A stretch of DNA of 7,336 bases from Pseudomonadota bacterium (GCA_030918015.1 JAUPTP010000105.1:1-7336), one strand, 5' to 3'; positions 1-6,310 are shown, numbered from the stretch's first letter. Numbers and translations are program-made. The notes: generated by a model not told the origin, from the sequence alone.

Positions 1-102
1 TCGTCAGCCCTGGGGTAACATCCACCCCGCTCGCACCCACTGCGAGCACGGGCTTGGCAGCCCGGAAGCAAGGCGCAGCAGCCGCGCCCGACGCGGCTTT
101 TT
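1..102 (+). ncRNA. Candidate C4/CI-type antisense RNA (5' end may lie outside window)
   Basis: Four hairpins follow one another: GGGGT (12-16) with ACCCC (24-28); a perfect 7-bp stem GCTCGCA (29-35) with TGCGAGC (41-47) and a 5-nt loop; GGGCT (50-54) with AGCCC (59-63) and loop TGGC; and a terminal 6-bp stem (81-97) followed by five T. No ORF explains this arrangement. Segment 49-60 (CGGGCTTGGCAG) is complementary to 192-202 in the downstream leader with one bulged base (C53), and GCACGG at 46-51 is complementary to CCGTGC at 152-157. A short processed RNA that pairs with repeats in the leader just downstream is the known logic of C4 RNA of phages P1/P7 and CI RNA of satellite phage P4. Family assignment is inference from architecture; I could not run a covariance search. 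The promoter is not visible and may lie before position 1. Confidence 0.42.
81..102 (+). terminator. Rho-independent terminator of the upstream RNA
   Basis: Perfect stem GCCGCG (81-86) / CGCGGC (92-97) around the 5-nt loop CCCGA, followed directly by TTTTT (98-102). It lies between the hairpin array and the leader, so it could end the short RNA or act as the attenuator that decides whether transcription continues into the leader, as in P4-type immunity. Confidence 0.65.
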
Positions 103-118
103 CACGTCCCTACGGCGC

Positions 119-340
119 GTGAGCTGCGCGCATGGCTTCGTCTATGGCGGGCCGTGCGGGAGGGGGCAACCCCTGCCGGTCCTTGCCCGGTCTGCCAACC
201 CGCACGGTCTGCCACCCCTCTCTTGGCAGGGAGGGAGGCAGGTTCGAACCTGTCGCAAGGAGCCATTCATGGCTGACGCCCTCCATTTCCCCGCTCGTCT
301 GATCCCCTGCTGGCTGCGCCGCCCGCCACGCCTGCGCTGA
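119..340 (+). CDS. Possible Ash-like short ORF (phage/integrative-element leader)
   Basis: A 73-codon frame opening at a GTG and lying over the structured leader. The middle (about residues 11-41) has the Gly/Pro/Trp-rich look of Ash-family leader peptides, with CGRGQPLPV, SANPHGLPPLS and WQGG. There is no good ribosome-binding site for the GTG. An in-frame ATG at 269 has a strong AAGGAG at 257-262 with 6-nt spacing and would give a 23-residue peptide (MADALHF... ending PPRLR), rich in Arg and Pro. A second overlapping frame, 144-302 (52 aa, starting MAGRAGGGNP), is also open, so conservation may reflect RNA structure rather than protein. P4 Ash-type frames are commonly found directly after C4/CI RNAs, which fits here. 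Whether anything is translated is uncertain; the internal 269 start is the best-supported initiation site. Confidence 0.28.
   Translation: MSCAHGFVYGGPCGRGQPLPVLARSANPHGLPPLSWQGGRQVRTCRKEPFMADALHFPARLIPCWLRRPPRLR
146..213 (+). other. Long stem-loop RNA leader, probable antisense target
   Basis: Bases 146-160 pair with 199-213 over 15 positions (9 perfect pairs, CCGTGCGGG with CCCGCACGG, then six more including two G-T wobbles). Inside is a second hairpin, AGGGG (161-165) with CCCCT (170-174), closed by a GCAA tetraloop (166-169), a GNRA type. GGTCTGCCA occurs twice, at 189-197 and 206-214. One repeat is partly exposed between the stems and carries the 192-202 segment complementary to 49-60. 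Repeated target sites in a folded leader are typical of C4/CI-controlled transcripts. The pairing is seen in sequence; the regulatory role is inferred. Confidence 0.5.
239..262 (+). promoter_or_regulatory. 14-bp perfect palindrome followed by strong Shine-Dalgarno
   Basis: CAGGTTCGAACCTG (239-252) is a perfect palindrome, able to act as a DNA operator or as an RNA hairpin. It is followed within 4 nt by AAGGAG (257-262), well placed for the ATG at 269. The arrangement could let a protein or RNA fold control translation of the small frame at 269-340. Confidence 0.4.
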
Positions 341-780
341 CCCCGCTCACCACGGACCGACCGACTCCGCGCGCCCCCTGACTTTCTCGGGGCGCCCGTC
401 GGCGTTCGCGCGTCTGCACGTCACGCCACAGGGGTTCTCTTCCACGGACTTGTCGCCCCCTGTGCGCGTCCCGGCTCGGCGCGCGGGCTCGTCACGCCGG
501 TAGAGCGGGAACCACGACACCGGCGACCCAGAGGCGCAAGCTGCCACGGGTGTGGTGGGGCGTTCGAGCCCTGAAGGCAGCCTGTCGCGCGCGTCGAAAC
601 CGCCCGCGACCCCCGAATGCGACCGACTGACCGACCGATGGTCCGCGTCATGCCGTCCACGCCCAGGGGCCAGCCCGACACGCCTGCGCGGCTTCACCGC
701 CGCGGCGTGCAGGGTCGAGGCTTGCCCCTTCGCTCCCTCCTTCCCTCTCTCCGGTCCCTTGGAGCGCGCAGGCGACAAGT
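341..780. other. 440-bp GC-rich region without a convincing gene
   Basis: I see no ORF here with credible protein character; the open frames on both strands are Arg/Pro/Gly-rich shadows. It contains inverted repeats: GCGCCCC (371-377) with GGGGCGC (389-395), and an 8-bp pair CACAGGGG (427-434) with CCCCTGTG (457-464), neither followed by a T tract. A GACCGACCGA motif occurs at 355-364 and 629-638. The stretch continues the base composition of the leader region and is probably the rest of the same accessory element or its remnant. No integrase, transposase, tRNA or clear attachment site is visible. Confidence 0.45.
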
Positions 781-862
781 CCTCAGTTCAGGAATTACAC
801 GCATTTCAGTCACAAATCATTCGATTTTCAAGCCATCAATCATCTTGCAAGGTTGCAATAAA
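781..862 (+). promoter_or_regulatory. AT-rich upstream region of the dehalogenase-glcB operon
   Basis: About 31 of the first 80 bases are G or C, a sharp dip in surroundings of very high GC. It contains AAATC (814-818) facing GATTT (823-827), and TTGCAA twice at 845-850 and 853-858, an 8-bp-spaced direct repeat lying just before the first possible start (GTG at 863). Such a patch is the natural place for the operon promoter and an operator, but I cannot assign convincing -35/-10 boxes. It may also mark the junction between accessory DNA and core chromosome. Confidence 0.4.
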
Positions 863-874
863 GTGGCGTCCACC

Positions 875-1579
875 ATGCACAAGCTGTCCGCCACCACCGC
901 CCCCCAGGCCGTCCTGTTCGACGCCTACGGCACGCTGTTCGATGTCTACAGCGTGGCGCTGGCGGCCGAGCAGCGCTTTCCCGGCCGCGGCGAGGCGCTG
1001 GCGCTGCTGTGGCGCGACAAGCAGATCGAATACACCCGGCTGGTGACGATGAGCGCGCCCGACGGCTCGCGCTACCGCCCGTTCTGGGAGCTGACCCGCG
1101 ATGCGCTGCGCTTCGCCTGCGCGCGGCTCGGCCAGGTGCTCGACACCGACGCCGAACTGGCGCTGATGAACCAGTACCGGCACCTGAGCGCCTTTCCCGA
1201 GGTGCGCGAGGTGCTCGAAGGCCTGAAGGCGCGCGGCATCCCGGCCGGCATCCTGAGCAACGGCGACCCCGGCATGCTCGGCATCGCGGTGCGCAGCGCC
1301 GGTCTGGGGCCGCTGCTCGACCCGGTGCTCAGCGTCGAGCCGGTGCGCGCCTTCAAGACCGATCCGCGCGCCTACGCGCTCGGCCCGAAGGCGCTGGGCC
1401 TGAGCGCCCGCCAGATCCTCTTCGTCTCCAGCAACGGCTGGGACGCCATCGGCGCCACCTGGCACGGCTACACCACGCTGTGGGTCAACCGCGCCGGCGT
1501 GCCGCTGGACCCGCTCGGCACCGAGCCCACCCGCATCGGCACCAGCCTGCGCGATGCCCTGGACTTCTTCCCTTCCTGA
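875..1579 (+). CDS. (S)-2-haloacid dehalogenase, type II (HAD superfamily)
   Basis: A 234-residue protein of normal length for L-2-haloacid dehalogenases, which hydrolyse (S)-2-halo acids to (R)-2-hydroxy acids through an aspartyl-ester intermediate in the cytoplasm. All residues known from the Pseudomonas L-DEX family are present: nucleophile Asp16 and Tyr18 in FDAYGTLFD, Arg47 in [11 protein letters not shown], Ser128-Asn129 in LSNG, Lys161 in FKTDP, and Ser185, Asn187 and Asp190 in SSNGWDA. The helical cap lies between about residues 20 and 95. The ATG at 875 matches the family start; an in-frame GTG at 863, with AAGG at 849-852, would add four residues (VAST) and has a better ribosome-binding site. 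The gene ends 16 nt before glcB, so the two are almost certainly co-transcribed. Chloroacetate would give glycolate, feeding glyoxylate metabolism. Many genomic homologues are untested on haloacids, so the physiological substrate could be something else. Confidence 0.9.
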   Translation: MHKLSATTAPQAVLFDAYGTLFDVYSVALAAEQRFPGRGEALALLWRDKQIEYTRLVTMSAPDGSRYRPFWELTRDALRFACARLGQVLDTDAELALMNQYRHLSAFPEVREVLEGLKARGIPAGILSNGDPGMLGIAVRSAGLGPLLDPVLSVEPVRAFKTDPRAYALGPKALGLSARQILFVSSNGWDAIGATWHGYTTLWVNRAGVPLDPLGTEPTRIGTSLRDALDFFPS

Positions 1580-1595
1580 TCCCGAGGTTCACACC

Positions 1596-3815
1596 ATGAC
1601 CGACCGCACCCAGATCCACGGCCTGCAAGTGGCCACCGCGCTGTACCGCTTCGTCGAGGACCAGGTCCTGCCGGGCACGGGCGTCGATGCGGCCGCCTTC
1701 TGGGCGGGCTTCGATGCGATCGTGCGCGATCTGGCGCCGAAGAACGCCGCGCTGCTGCTTGAGCGCGACCGCATCCAGACCGCGATGGACGCCTGGCATG
1801 CCGCCCACCCCGGCCCGATCGCCGACATGGCCGCCTACCGCGCCGAGCTGGAGCGAATCGGCTACATCGTGCCGGTGCCGGCCGAGGTGCAGACCACGAC
1901 CGCCAACGTCGACGACGAGCTGGCGGTGCAGGCCGGCCCGCAGCTGGTGGTGCCGATCCTGAACGCCCGCTACGCGCTGAACGCCGCCAACGCGCGCTGG
2001 GGTTCGCTCTATGACGCGCTGTACGGCACCGACGCCATCTCCGAGGACGGCGGCGCCGAGAAGGGCCGCGGCTACAACCCGGTGCGCGGCGCCAAGGTCA
2101 TCGCCTTCGCCCGCGACTTCCTCGACCAGGCCGCGCCGCTGGTCAACGCCAGCCACAAGGCCTCGGCCGGCTACGCCATCGAGGCCGGCCAGCTGGTGGT
2201 GAAGACCGCCGGCGGCGCCCTCACCGGCCTGGAAGTCCCGGCCCAGCTGGTCGGCTACCAGGGTGACGCCGCCAACCCGACCAGCCTCCTGCTGGCGCAC
2301 AACGGCCTGCACATCGACATCCGCATCGACCGCTCGACCGTCATCGGCGCCAGCGACGCCGCCGGCGTGGCCGACGTGGTGGTGGAAGCCGCGCTGTCGA
2401 CGATTCTCGACCTGGAAGACTCGGTCGCCGCGGTGGACGCCGAGGACAAGCTGGTCGGCTACCGCAACTGGCTGGGCATCCTGCGCGGCTCGCTGACCGA
2501 GACCTTCTCGAAGGGCGGCAAGGAGATGACGCGCGGCCTGAACGCCGACCGCGTCTACACCGCCGCCAGCGGCCAGGGCGAAGTGGTGCTGCATGGCCGC
2601 AGCCTGCTGTTCGTGCGCAATGTCGGCCACCTGATGACCAACCCGGCCATCCTGTGGGGCGCTGATTCGCAAGGTCAGGGTCGCGAGATCCCCGAAGGCA
2701 TCATGGACGCGGTCATCACCACGACCATCGCGCTGCATGACCTCAAGGGCCTGGGCACGCCGGGCCTGCGCAACTCGCGCAAGGGCTCGGTCTACATCGT
2801 CAAGCCCAAGATGCACGGCCCGGCCGAAGTGGCCTTCGCCTGCGAGCTGTTCAGCCGCGTCGAGCAGCTGCTGGGCCTGGCCGACTCGACCGTCAAGCTG
2901 GGCATCATGGACGAGGAGCGCCGCACCTCGGTCAACCTGAAGGCCTGCATCGCCGCCGCCTCGTCGCGGGTGGCCTTCATCAACACCGGCTTCCTCGACC
3001 GCACCGGCGACGAGATGCACACCGCCATGCTGGCCGGCCCGATGATGCGCAAGGGCGACATCAAGACGAGCAGCTGGATCGCCGCCTACGAGCGCCGCAA
3101 CGTGCTGATCGGCCTGGCCTGCGGCCTGCGCGGCCGCGCCCAGATCGGCAAGGGCATGTGGGCGATGCCGGACCTGATGGCCGAGATGCTGAAGGCAAAG
3201 ATCGGCCACCCCAAGGCCGGCGCCAACACCGCCTGGACCCCGAGTCCGACCGCCGCCACGCTGCACGCCCTGCACTACCACCAGGTGCTGGTGTCGGACG
3301 TGCAGAAGGCGATCGAGGCCAGCGGCGACGCCGGCAACGCCGAGGTCACGACCAAGCTGCTGACCGACCTGCTGACCATCCCCGTGGTCGCCGAAGCCCA
3401 GTGGAGCGAGGCCGAGAAGCAGCAGGAGATCGACAACAACATCCAGGGCATCCTGGGCTATGTGGTGCGCTGGGTCGACCAGGGCGTGGGCTGCTCGAAG
3501 GTGCCCGACATCAACGACATCGGCCTGATGGAGGACCGCGCGACGCTGCGCATCTCCAGCCAGCACGTCGCCAACTGGCTGCACCACGGCGTGGTGACGG
3601 AAGGCCAGGTGCGCGAGTCCTTCAGCCGCATGGCCGCCAAGGTCGATGCGCAGAACGCCGGTGACGCCGCCTACAAGTCGCTGGTCGCCAACCCGCAGGG
3701 CGCCGCCTTCCAGGCCGCGCTGGACCTGGTCTTCAAGGGCAAGGAGCAGCCCAGCGGCTACACCGAGCCGCTGCTGCATGCGTGGCGTCTGAAGGTGAAG
3801 GCCGGTCAGGCCTGA
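1596..3815 (+). CDS. glcB: Malate synthase G
   Basis: Condenses glyoxylate with acetyl-CoA to malate and CoA; a monomeric cytosolic enzyme needing Mg2+, used for growth on glycolate and other glyoxylate sources. The product is 739 aa, against 723 in E. coli. Residues equivalent to the E. coli active site are present: Arg341 ([14 protein letters not shown]), Mg ligands Glu440 (GIMDEERRT) and Asp468 ([11 protein letters not shown]), Cys633 (GCSKVPDI) and the catalytic base Asp647 ([12 protein letters not shown]). Other family blocks are [16 protein letters not shown] (about 270-285) and the C-terminal [12 protein letters not shown]. The extra length comes from short insertions, for example near residues 350-365 ([10 protein letters not shown]) and 380-393. 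ATG 1596 is preferred over an in-frame ATG at 1554 because GAGG (1584-1587) sits 8 nt upstream and the 1554 start would lie inside the dehalogenase gene. It is the second gene of the operon with the dehalogenase and is followed by a strong terminator. Confidence 0.97.
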   Translation: MTDRTQIHGLQVATALYRFVEDQVLPGTGVDAAAFWAGFDAIVRDLAPKNAALLLERDRIQTAMDAWHAAHPGPIADMAAYRAELERIGYIVPVPAEVQTTTANVDDELAVQAGPQLVVPILNARYALNAANARWGSLYDALYGTDAISEDGGAEKGRGYNPVRGAKVIAFARDFLDQAAPLVNASHKASAGYAIEAGQLVVKTAGGALTGLEVPAQLVGYQGDAANPTSLLLAHNGLHIDIRIDRSTVIGASDAAGVADVVVEAALSTILDLEDSVAAVDAEDKLVGYRNWLGILRGSLTETFSKGGKEMTRGLNADRVYTAASGQGEVVLHGRSLLFVRNVGHLMTNPAILWGADSQGQGREIPEGIMDAVITTTIALHDLKGLGTPGLRNSRKGSVYIVKPKMHGPAEVAFACELFSRVEQLLGLADSTVKLGIMDEERRTSVNLKACIAAASSRVAFINTGFLDRTGDEMHTAMLAGPMMRKGDIKTSSWIAAYERRNVLIGLACGLRGRAQIGKGMWAMPDLMAEMLKAKIGHPKAGANTAWTPSPTAATLHALHYHQVLVSDVQKAIEASGDAGNAEVTTKLLTDLLTIPVVAEAQWSEAEKQQEIDNNIQGILGYVVRWVDQGVGCSKVPDINDIGLMEDRATLRISSQHVANWLHHGVVTEGQVRESFSRMAAKVDAQNAGDAAYKSLVANPQGAAFQAALDLVFKGKEQPSGYTEPLLHAWRLKVKAGQA

Positions 3816-3839
3816 TCGCCGGATTGACAGGCGGCAACG

Positions 3840-3869
3840 AGCGGCGCCCTGCGGGGCGCCGCTTTTCTT
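3840..3869 (+). terminator. Rho-independent terminator of the dehalogenase-glcB operon
   Basis: Perfect 10-bp stem AGCGGCGCCC (3840-3849) / GGGCGCCGCT (3854-3863) with tetraloop TGCG, followed by TTTCTT. It starts 25 nt after the glcB stop and separates this operon from the transporter gene. Confidence 0.9.
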
Positions 3870-3888
3870 CGTGTCGGGCAGAGGTCGC

Positions 3889-3911
3889 GCCGGCCCGCTA
3901 GCATGGCCGGC
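3889..3911 (+). promoter_or_regulatory. Inverted repeat with a -10-like box before the MFS gene
   Basis: GCCGGCC (3889-3895) and GGCCGGC (3905-3911) form a 7-bp inverted repeat around a 9-nt centre containing TAGCAT (3899-3904), which resembles a sigma-70 -10 hexamer. No -35 box is seen at the usual distance. If TAGCAT is the -10, transcription would begin near 3911, about 29 nt before the start codon. A repressor binding the inverted repeat would cover the -10, a plausible way to control an exporter; this is inference. Confidence 0.35.
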
Positions 3912-3939
3912 TGGTCCTTGCTGTCTCCGGACGCCCCCG

Positions 3940-5139
3940 ATGCCTTCATCCTCCCTGCTCCGCCACGCCCTGATCCTGGGCCTGATCTCCGCGATCGGGC
4001 CGTTCGCGATCGACATGTACCTGCCGGCGATGCCGCAGATGGCGCAGGCGCTGGGCGCGAGCGCGGCCGAGGTGCAGATGAGCCTGACCGCCTTCTTCGT
4101 CGCGCTCGGGCTGTGCCAGATGCTCTACGGGCCGCTGTCGGACCGCTTCGGGCGGCGCGGGCCGATGGCGATCGGCCTGGGCCTGTTCGTGCTGGGCTCG
4201 CTGGGCTGCGCGCTGGCGCCGGACGCGCGCACGCTGATCGCGATGCGCTTCGTCGCCGGTGTCGGGGCCTGCGCGAGCATGGTCATCCCGCGCGCGGTGG
4301 TGCGCGACCTGCACACCGGCGTCGAGGCCGCCCGGCTGGGCGCGCTGCTGATGCTGGTGTTCAGCGTCTCGCCGATCCTGGCGCCGGTGGCCGGCAGCCT
4401 GGTGGTGGCGCTGGCGGGATGGCGCTGGATCTTCGGCTGCATCGTCGTGCTGGGGCTGCTCGCGCTGGGGCTGGTGCTGGGGCCGCTGGAGGAAAGCCGC
4501 CCGGTCGAGGCGCGGCGCGGCACCACGCTGGCGGGCACGCTCGCGGCGGTGGGCACCCTGCTGCGCGACGGCCATTTCCGCGCGCTGGCGCTGACCGGCG
4601 CCTTCGCGATGTCGGGCTTCATGGCCTACCTGGGCCATTCGTCCTTCGTGATGATCGAGCACCACGGCGTGACGCCGACGCAGTACGGCCTGCTGTTCGG
4701 CCTGAACGCGATCGCCTTCATCGGCGCGGCGCAGCTCAATGTGCGGCTGTGCCGCCGCCTCGGGCTGGCGCGTGTGGTGCAGCTGGGGCTGGTCGGCTAC
4801 CTGGCGGCCAGCGCGCTGCTGCTGGCGTTGACCGCCGCGGGCATCGACCGGCTGGAGATGCTGGTGGCGCTGCTGTTCGTGGCCTACGGCTTCCTGGGGC
4901 TGGTCGCCCCGACCGTGCCGGTGATGGCGCTGGACCACCATGGCGAGATCGCCGGCACCGCCTCGGCGCTGATCGGCACCTTCCAGATGGTGTGCGGTGC
5001 AGCGGTCATGTCGCTGGTGTCGGTGCTGGGCGGCCATGCGCATGGTGCGCTGCCGATGGTGGCGGCGGTGGCCGGCTGCGCGCTGGTGGCGCTGCTGATC
5101 GGCGGGCCGGCGCTGCGCCAGCCGCCCCGCCTACACTGA
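3940..5139 (+). CDS. Bcr/CflA-family multidrug efflux MFS transporter
   Basis: A 399-residue inner-membrane protein with about 12 hydrophobic segments, the usual size of drug:H+ antiporters of the bicyclomycin/chloramphenicol group. TM1 carries the typical IGPFAIDMYLPAMP with the conserved acidic Asp25. The cytoplasmic loop between TM2 and TM3 has MFS motif A, GPLSDRFGRR (64-73). RFVAGVGACASMVIPRAVVRD in TM4 matches motif B, and the SPILAPVAGS stretch lies in the TM5 position of motif C. A short polar linker around residues 185-195 (LEESRPVEARRG) separates the two halves. The start at 3940 puts Met immediately before TM1; an in-frame start at 3871 would overlap the terminator tail and add a non-family leader. 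No clear Shine-Dalgarno is present. Substrates cannot be read from sequence; related pumps export bicyclomycin, sulfonamides, chloramphenicol or dipeptides. The 98-aa gene follows after 7 nt. Confidence 0.9.
   Translation: MPSSSLLRHALILGLISAIGPFAIDMYLPAMPQMAQALGASAAEVQMSLTAFFVALGLCQMLYGPLSDRFGRRGPMAIGLGLFVLGSLGCALAPDARTLIAMRFVAGVGACASMVIPRAVVRDLHTGVEAARLGALLMLVFSVSPILAPVAGSLVVALAGWRWIFGCIVVLGLLALGLVLGPLEESRPVEARRGTTLAGTLAAVGTLLRDGHFRALALTGAFAMSGFMAYLGHSSFVMIEHHGVTPTQYGLLFGLNAIAFIGAAQLNVRLCRRLGLARVVQLGLVGYLAASALLLALTAAGIDRLEMLVALLFVAYGFLGLVAPTVPVMALDHHGEIAGTASALIGTFQMVCGAAVMSLVSVLGGHAHGALPMVAAVAGCALVALLIGGPALRQPPRLH
5132..5137 (+). promoter_or_regulatory. Possible -10 box for the 98-aa gene
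   Basis: TACACT overlaps the last sense codons and stop of the transporter gene and lies 9 nt before the next ATG, so a transcript from it would have almost no leader. There is no recognisable -35. The gene may equally depend on read-through from the transporter. Confidence 0.22.
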
Positions 5140-5146
5140 GCCCACC

Positions 5147-5443
5147 ATGTCCGACGAGAACCAGATCCTCATCCCCGAATCCTTCCTCGACCTGCACCGC
5201 GACCGCAGCCGCACCCGGCTGCGCACGCCGGTGGCGCAGGTGCGCGAGCGCTACGAGCTCTGCGAGGACCTGGCCCAGCAGCTGGTGGCGCAGGCGCAGC
5301 ACATCCACTTCGACCTGGGCGTGTCGGAGGACGAGGTGCTGGCGCGCATCGAGCAGGGCCTGGCCCGGCCCGAGTCCGGCTTCTCCGAGGACGAGGCGCG
5401 CTGGGTGACGCGCCGTCTGGCCGAGCTGCTGATGTGGGACTGA
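5147..5443 (+). CDS. Conserved hypothetical protein, 98 aa
   Basis: A small, soluble, acidic and largely helical protein with no signal peptide or membrane segment. It starts MSDENQILIPESF, has a central RYELCEDLAQQLVAQAQ helix with a single Cys, then the HFDLGVSEDEVLARIEQGL segment and a C-terminal WVTRRLAELLMWD. I recognise it as resembling small proteins of Burkholderiales sometimes labelled 'ATPase with chaperone activity', but no Walker motif is present and that name should not be taken as function. It begins 7 nt after the MFS stop with only a weak GAG for ribosome binding, so translational coupling is likely. It converges on the OmpA-family gene, with 18 nt between stop codons. Function is unknown. 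Confidence 0.8.
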   Translation: MSDENQILIPESFLDLHRDRSRTRLRTPVAQVRERYELCEDLAQQLVAQAQHIHFDLGVSEDEVLARIEQGLARPESGFSEDEARWVTRRLAELLMWD

Positions 5444-5459
5444 GGCGGGACTGAGGCGG
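5438..5459. repeat. Perfect 11-bp tandem duplication at the stop codon
   Basis: GACTGAGGCGG occurs twice back to back (5438-5448 and 5449-5459). The first copy carries the last codon and TGA stop of the 98-aa gene; the second creates a TGA in another frame. This looks like a recent slippage duplication in the gap between two convergent genes. Confidence 0.85.
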
Positions 5460-5470
5460 CCTCAGCCGCC
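5444..5470. other. Hairpin spanning the convergent gene ends
   Basis: GGCGG (5444-5448) and CTGAG (5451-5455) pair with CTCAG (5461-5465) and CCGCC (5466-5470), with a 2-nt bulge (GA). It covers the space between the two stop codons and could slow or end transcription from both sides, but there is no T tract on either strand, so it is not a classical intrinsic terminator. The second stem segment exists only because of the 11-bp duplication. Confidence 0.4.
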
Positions 5471-6136
5471 GGTCTTGGCCGGCTCGCGCAGGAAGATCTC
5501 GACGCGGCGGTTCTTCGCGCGGCCTTCGGCGGTGGCGTTGTCGGCGATCGGCTGGCCCTCGCCGCGGCCGACGGTGCTGATGCGCGAGGCCGACACGCCC
5601 TGGCCGACCAGGTAGTCGCGCACCGCGTCGGCGCGCTCCTTCGACAGCGGGTTGTTGACCGCGTCGCTGCCCTGGCTGTCGGTGTGGCCGGTGATCTGCA
5701 CGTTCATCGTGCTGTCCAGCCCTTGCGCGAACTTGCCCAGGATCGGCGCCATGTCCGGGCGGATGCGCGCGCGGCCGCTGTCGAAGGAGATGTCGCCGGG
5801 CAGGTTGACGCGCAGCTGGTTGTCGTCGGTGCGCGCCACCGTCACGCCGGTGCCGGCGGTGGCCTGCTCCATCTCGCGGCGCTTGTCCTCCATGCGCTTG
5901 GACCACAGGTTGCCGGCGACCGCGCCGACGGCGCCGCCGACGACCGCGCCGGTGCCGGCCTTGCCGCCGGTGGTCTTGCCGATGATGGCGCCGACGCCGG
6001 CGCCGATGCCCGCGCCGATCGCGGTGCCCTTCTGGCGCTCGCTCATGTCGGCGCAGCCGGCCAGCAGCATCGAGGCGGCCGCCGTGACGGCGACCAGGGC
6101 GGTGAGGGCGGTGCGGGGGGACGAGGTGTTGTTCAT
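5462..6136 (-). CDS. OmpA-family outer-membrane lipoprotein with glycine zipper (YiaD-like)
   Basis: A 224-residue lipoprotein expected to be anchored in the outer membrane and to bind peptidoglycan non-covalently. Residues 1-28 are a lipoprotein signal ending in the lipobox LAGC with Cys28 as the lipidated residue; Ala29 at +2 does not signal inner-membrane retention. Residues 39-76 form a Gly/Ala-rich glycine-zipper segment (GAGIGAGVGAIIG, VVGGAVGAVAGN), followed by a charged stretch (80-90). The OmpA C-terminal domain covers about 105-217, with FDSGRARIRP, GHTDSQGS (Asp153), LSKERADAVRDYL (Arg168) and KNRRVEIFL; the Asp and Arg are the diaminopimelate-binding pair of the family. Architecture and length match E. 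coli YiaD. ATG 6136 is chosen because GGAG (6143-6146) sits 6 nt upstream; an ATG two codons earlier abuts the GGAG. The frame is open far upstream to 7210, but that is antisense shadow of the methyltransferase gene. Confidence 0.93.
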   Translation of the reverse strand: MNNTSSPRTALTALVAVTAAASMLLAGCADMSERQKGTAIGAGIGAGVGAIIGKTTGGKAGTGAVVGGAVGAVAGNLWSKRMEDKRREMEQATAGTGVTVARTDDNQLRVNLPGDISFDSGRARIRPDMAPILGKFAQGLDSTMNVQITGHTDSQGSDAVNNPLSKERADAVRDYLVGQGVSASRISTVGRGEGQPIADNATAEGRAKNRRVEIFLREPAKTGG

Positions 6137-6151
6137 GGCCATCTCCAGGCA

Positions 6152-6221
6152 GGTTGACCGGCGAGGCGAAGCCGCCGGGGTCACGATCTCTGACGGCGCC
6201 GAGTCTGGTCCGGTTGACCGG
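6152..6221. repeat. 10-bp direct repeat GGTTGACCGG, possible operator
   Basis: Two exact copies at 6152-6161 and 6212-6221, 60 bp apart start to start (about six helical turns, so on the same DNA face), upstream of the lipoprotein gene. The second copy is nearly palindromic. A shared regulator or looping site is possible; chance is not excluded in so GC-rich a genome. Confidence 0.35.
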
Positions 6222-6310
6222 GTTTCGATTCTGGGCGCCTTAAGAGGCCGCCCGGAGCGTTGCAACGGCTGTATCCATTCCTTGCCGGATGACGGCGGGT
6301 CCGGGGCGGC

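Noticed and set aside
238..265. tRNA T-arm-like GGTTCGAACC followed by CCA, as a possible tRNA 3' end or att site
   Set aside because: A 5-bp stem with a 7-nt loop does not form properly, no acceptor stem or other arms exist upstream, and the sequence is simply a palindrome.
371..395. 7-bp inverted repeat as an intrinsic terminator
   Set aside because: An 11-nt loop and no T tract on either side.
487..506. GCTC ... GGTAGAGC resembling a tRNA D-arm
   Set aside because: The loop is too long and no anticodon or T arm follows.
347..778. 143-codon minus-strand frame in the gene-poor region
   Set aside because: Arg/Pro/Ser-rich, no ribosome-binding site or domain; another frame on the same strand is equally open, which suggests GC-driven chance or conserved nucleotide sequence rather than a protein.
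617..874. Upstream extension of the dehalogenase frame
   Set aside because: Type II dehalogenases begin shortly before the FDAYGT motif; the extra 86 residues are low-complexity and cross the AT-rich promoter-like patch.
1485..4016. 843-codon open frame on the minus strand across glcB
   Set aside because: It mirrors glcB codons in a high-GC gene; composition is His/Gln/Val/Asp/Arg-rich with no domain, while the plus strand encodes a complete malate synthase G.
3903..5408. 501-codon plus-strand frame and a 365-codon minus-strand frame (3946-5043) over the transporter
   Set aside because: Both are Arg/Ala/Gly/Gln-rich shadows with no membrane character, in other frames of the clear MFS gene.
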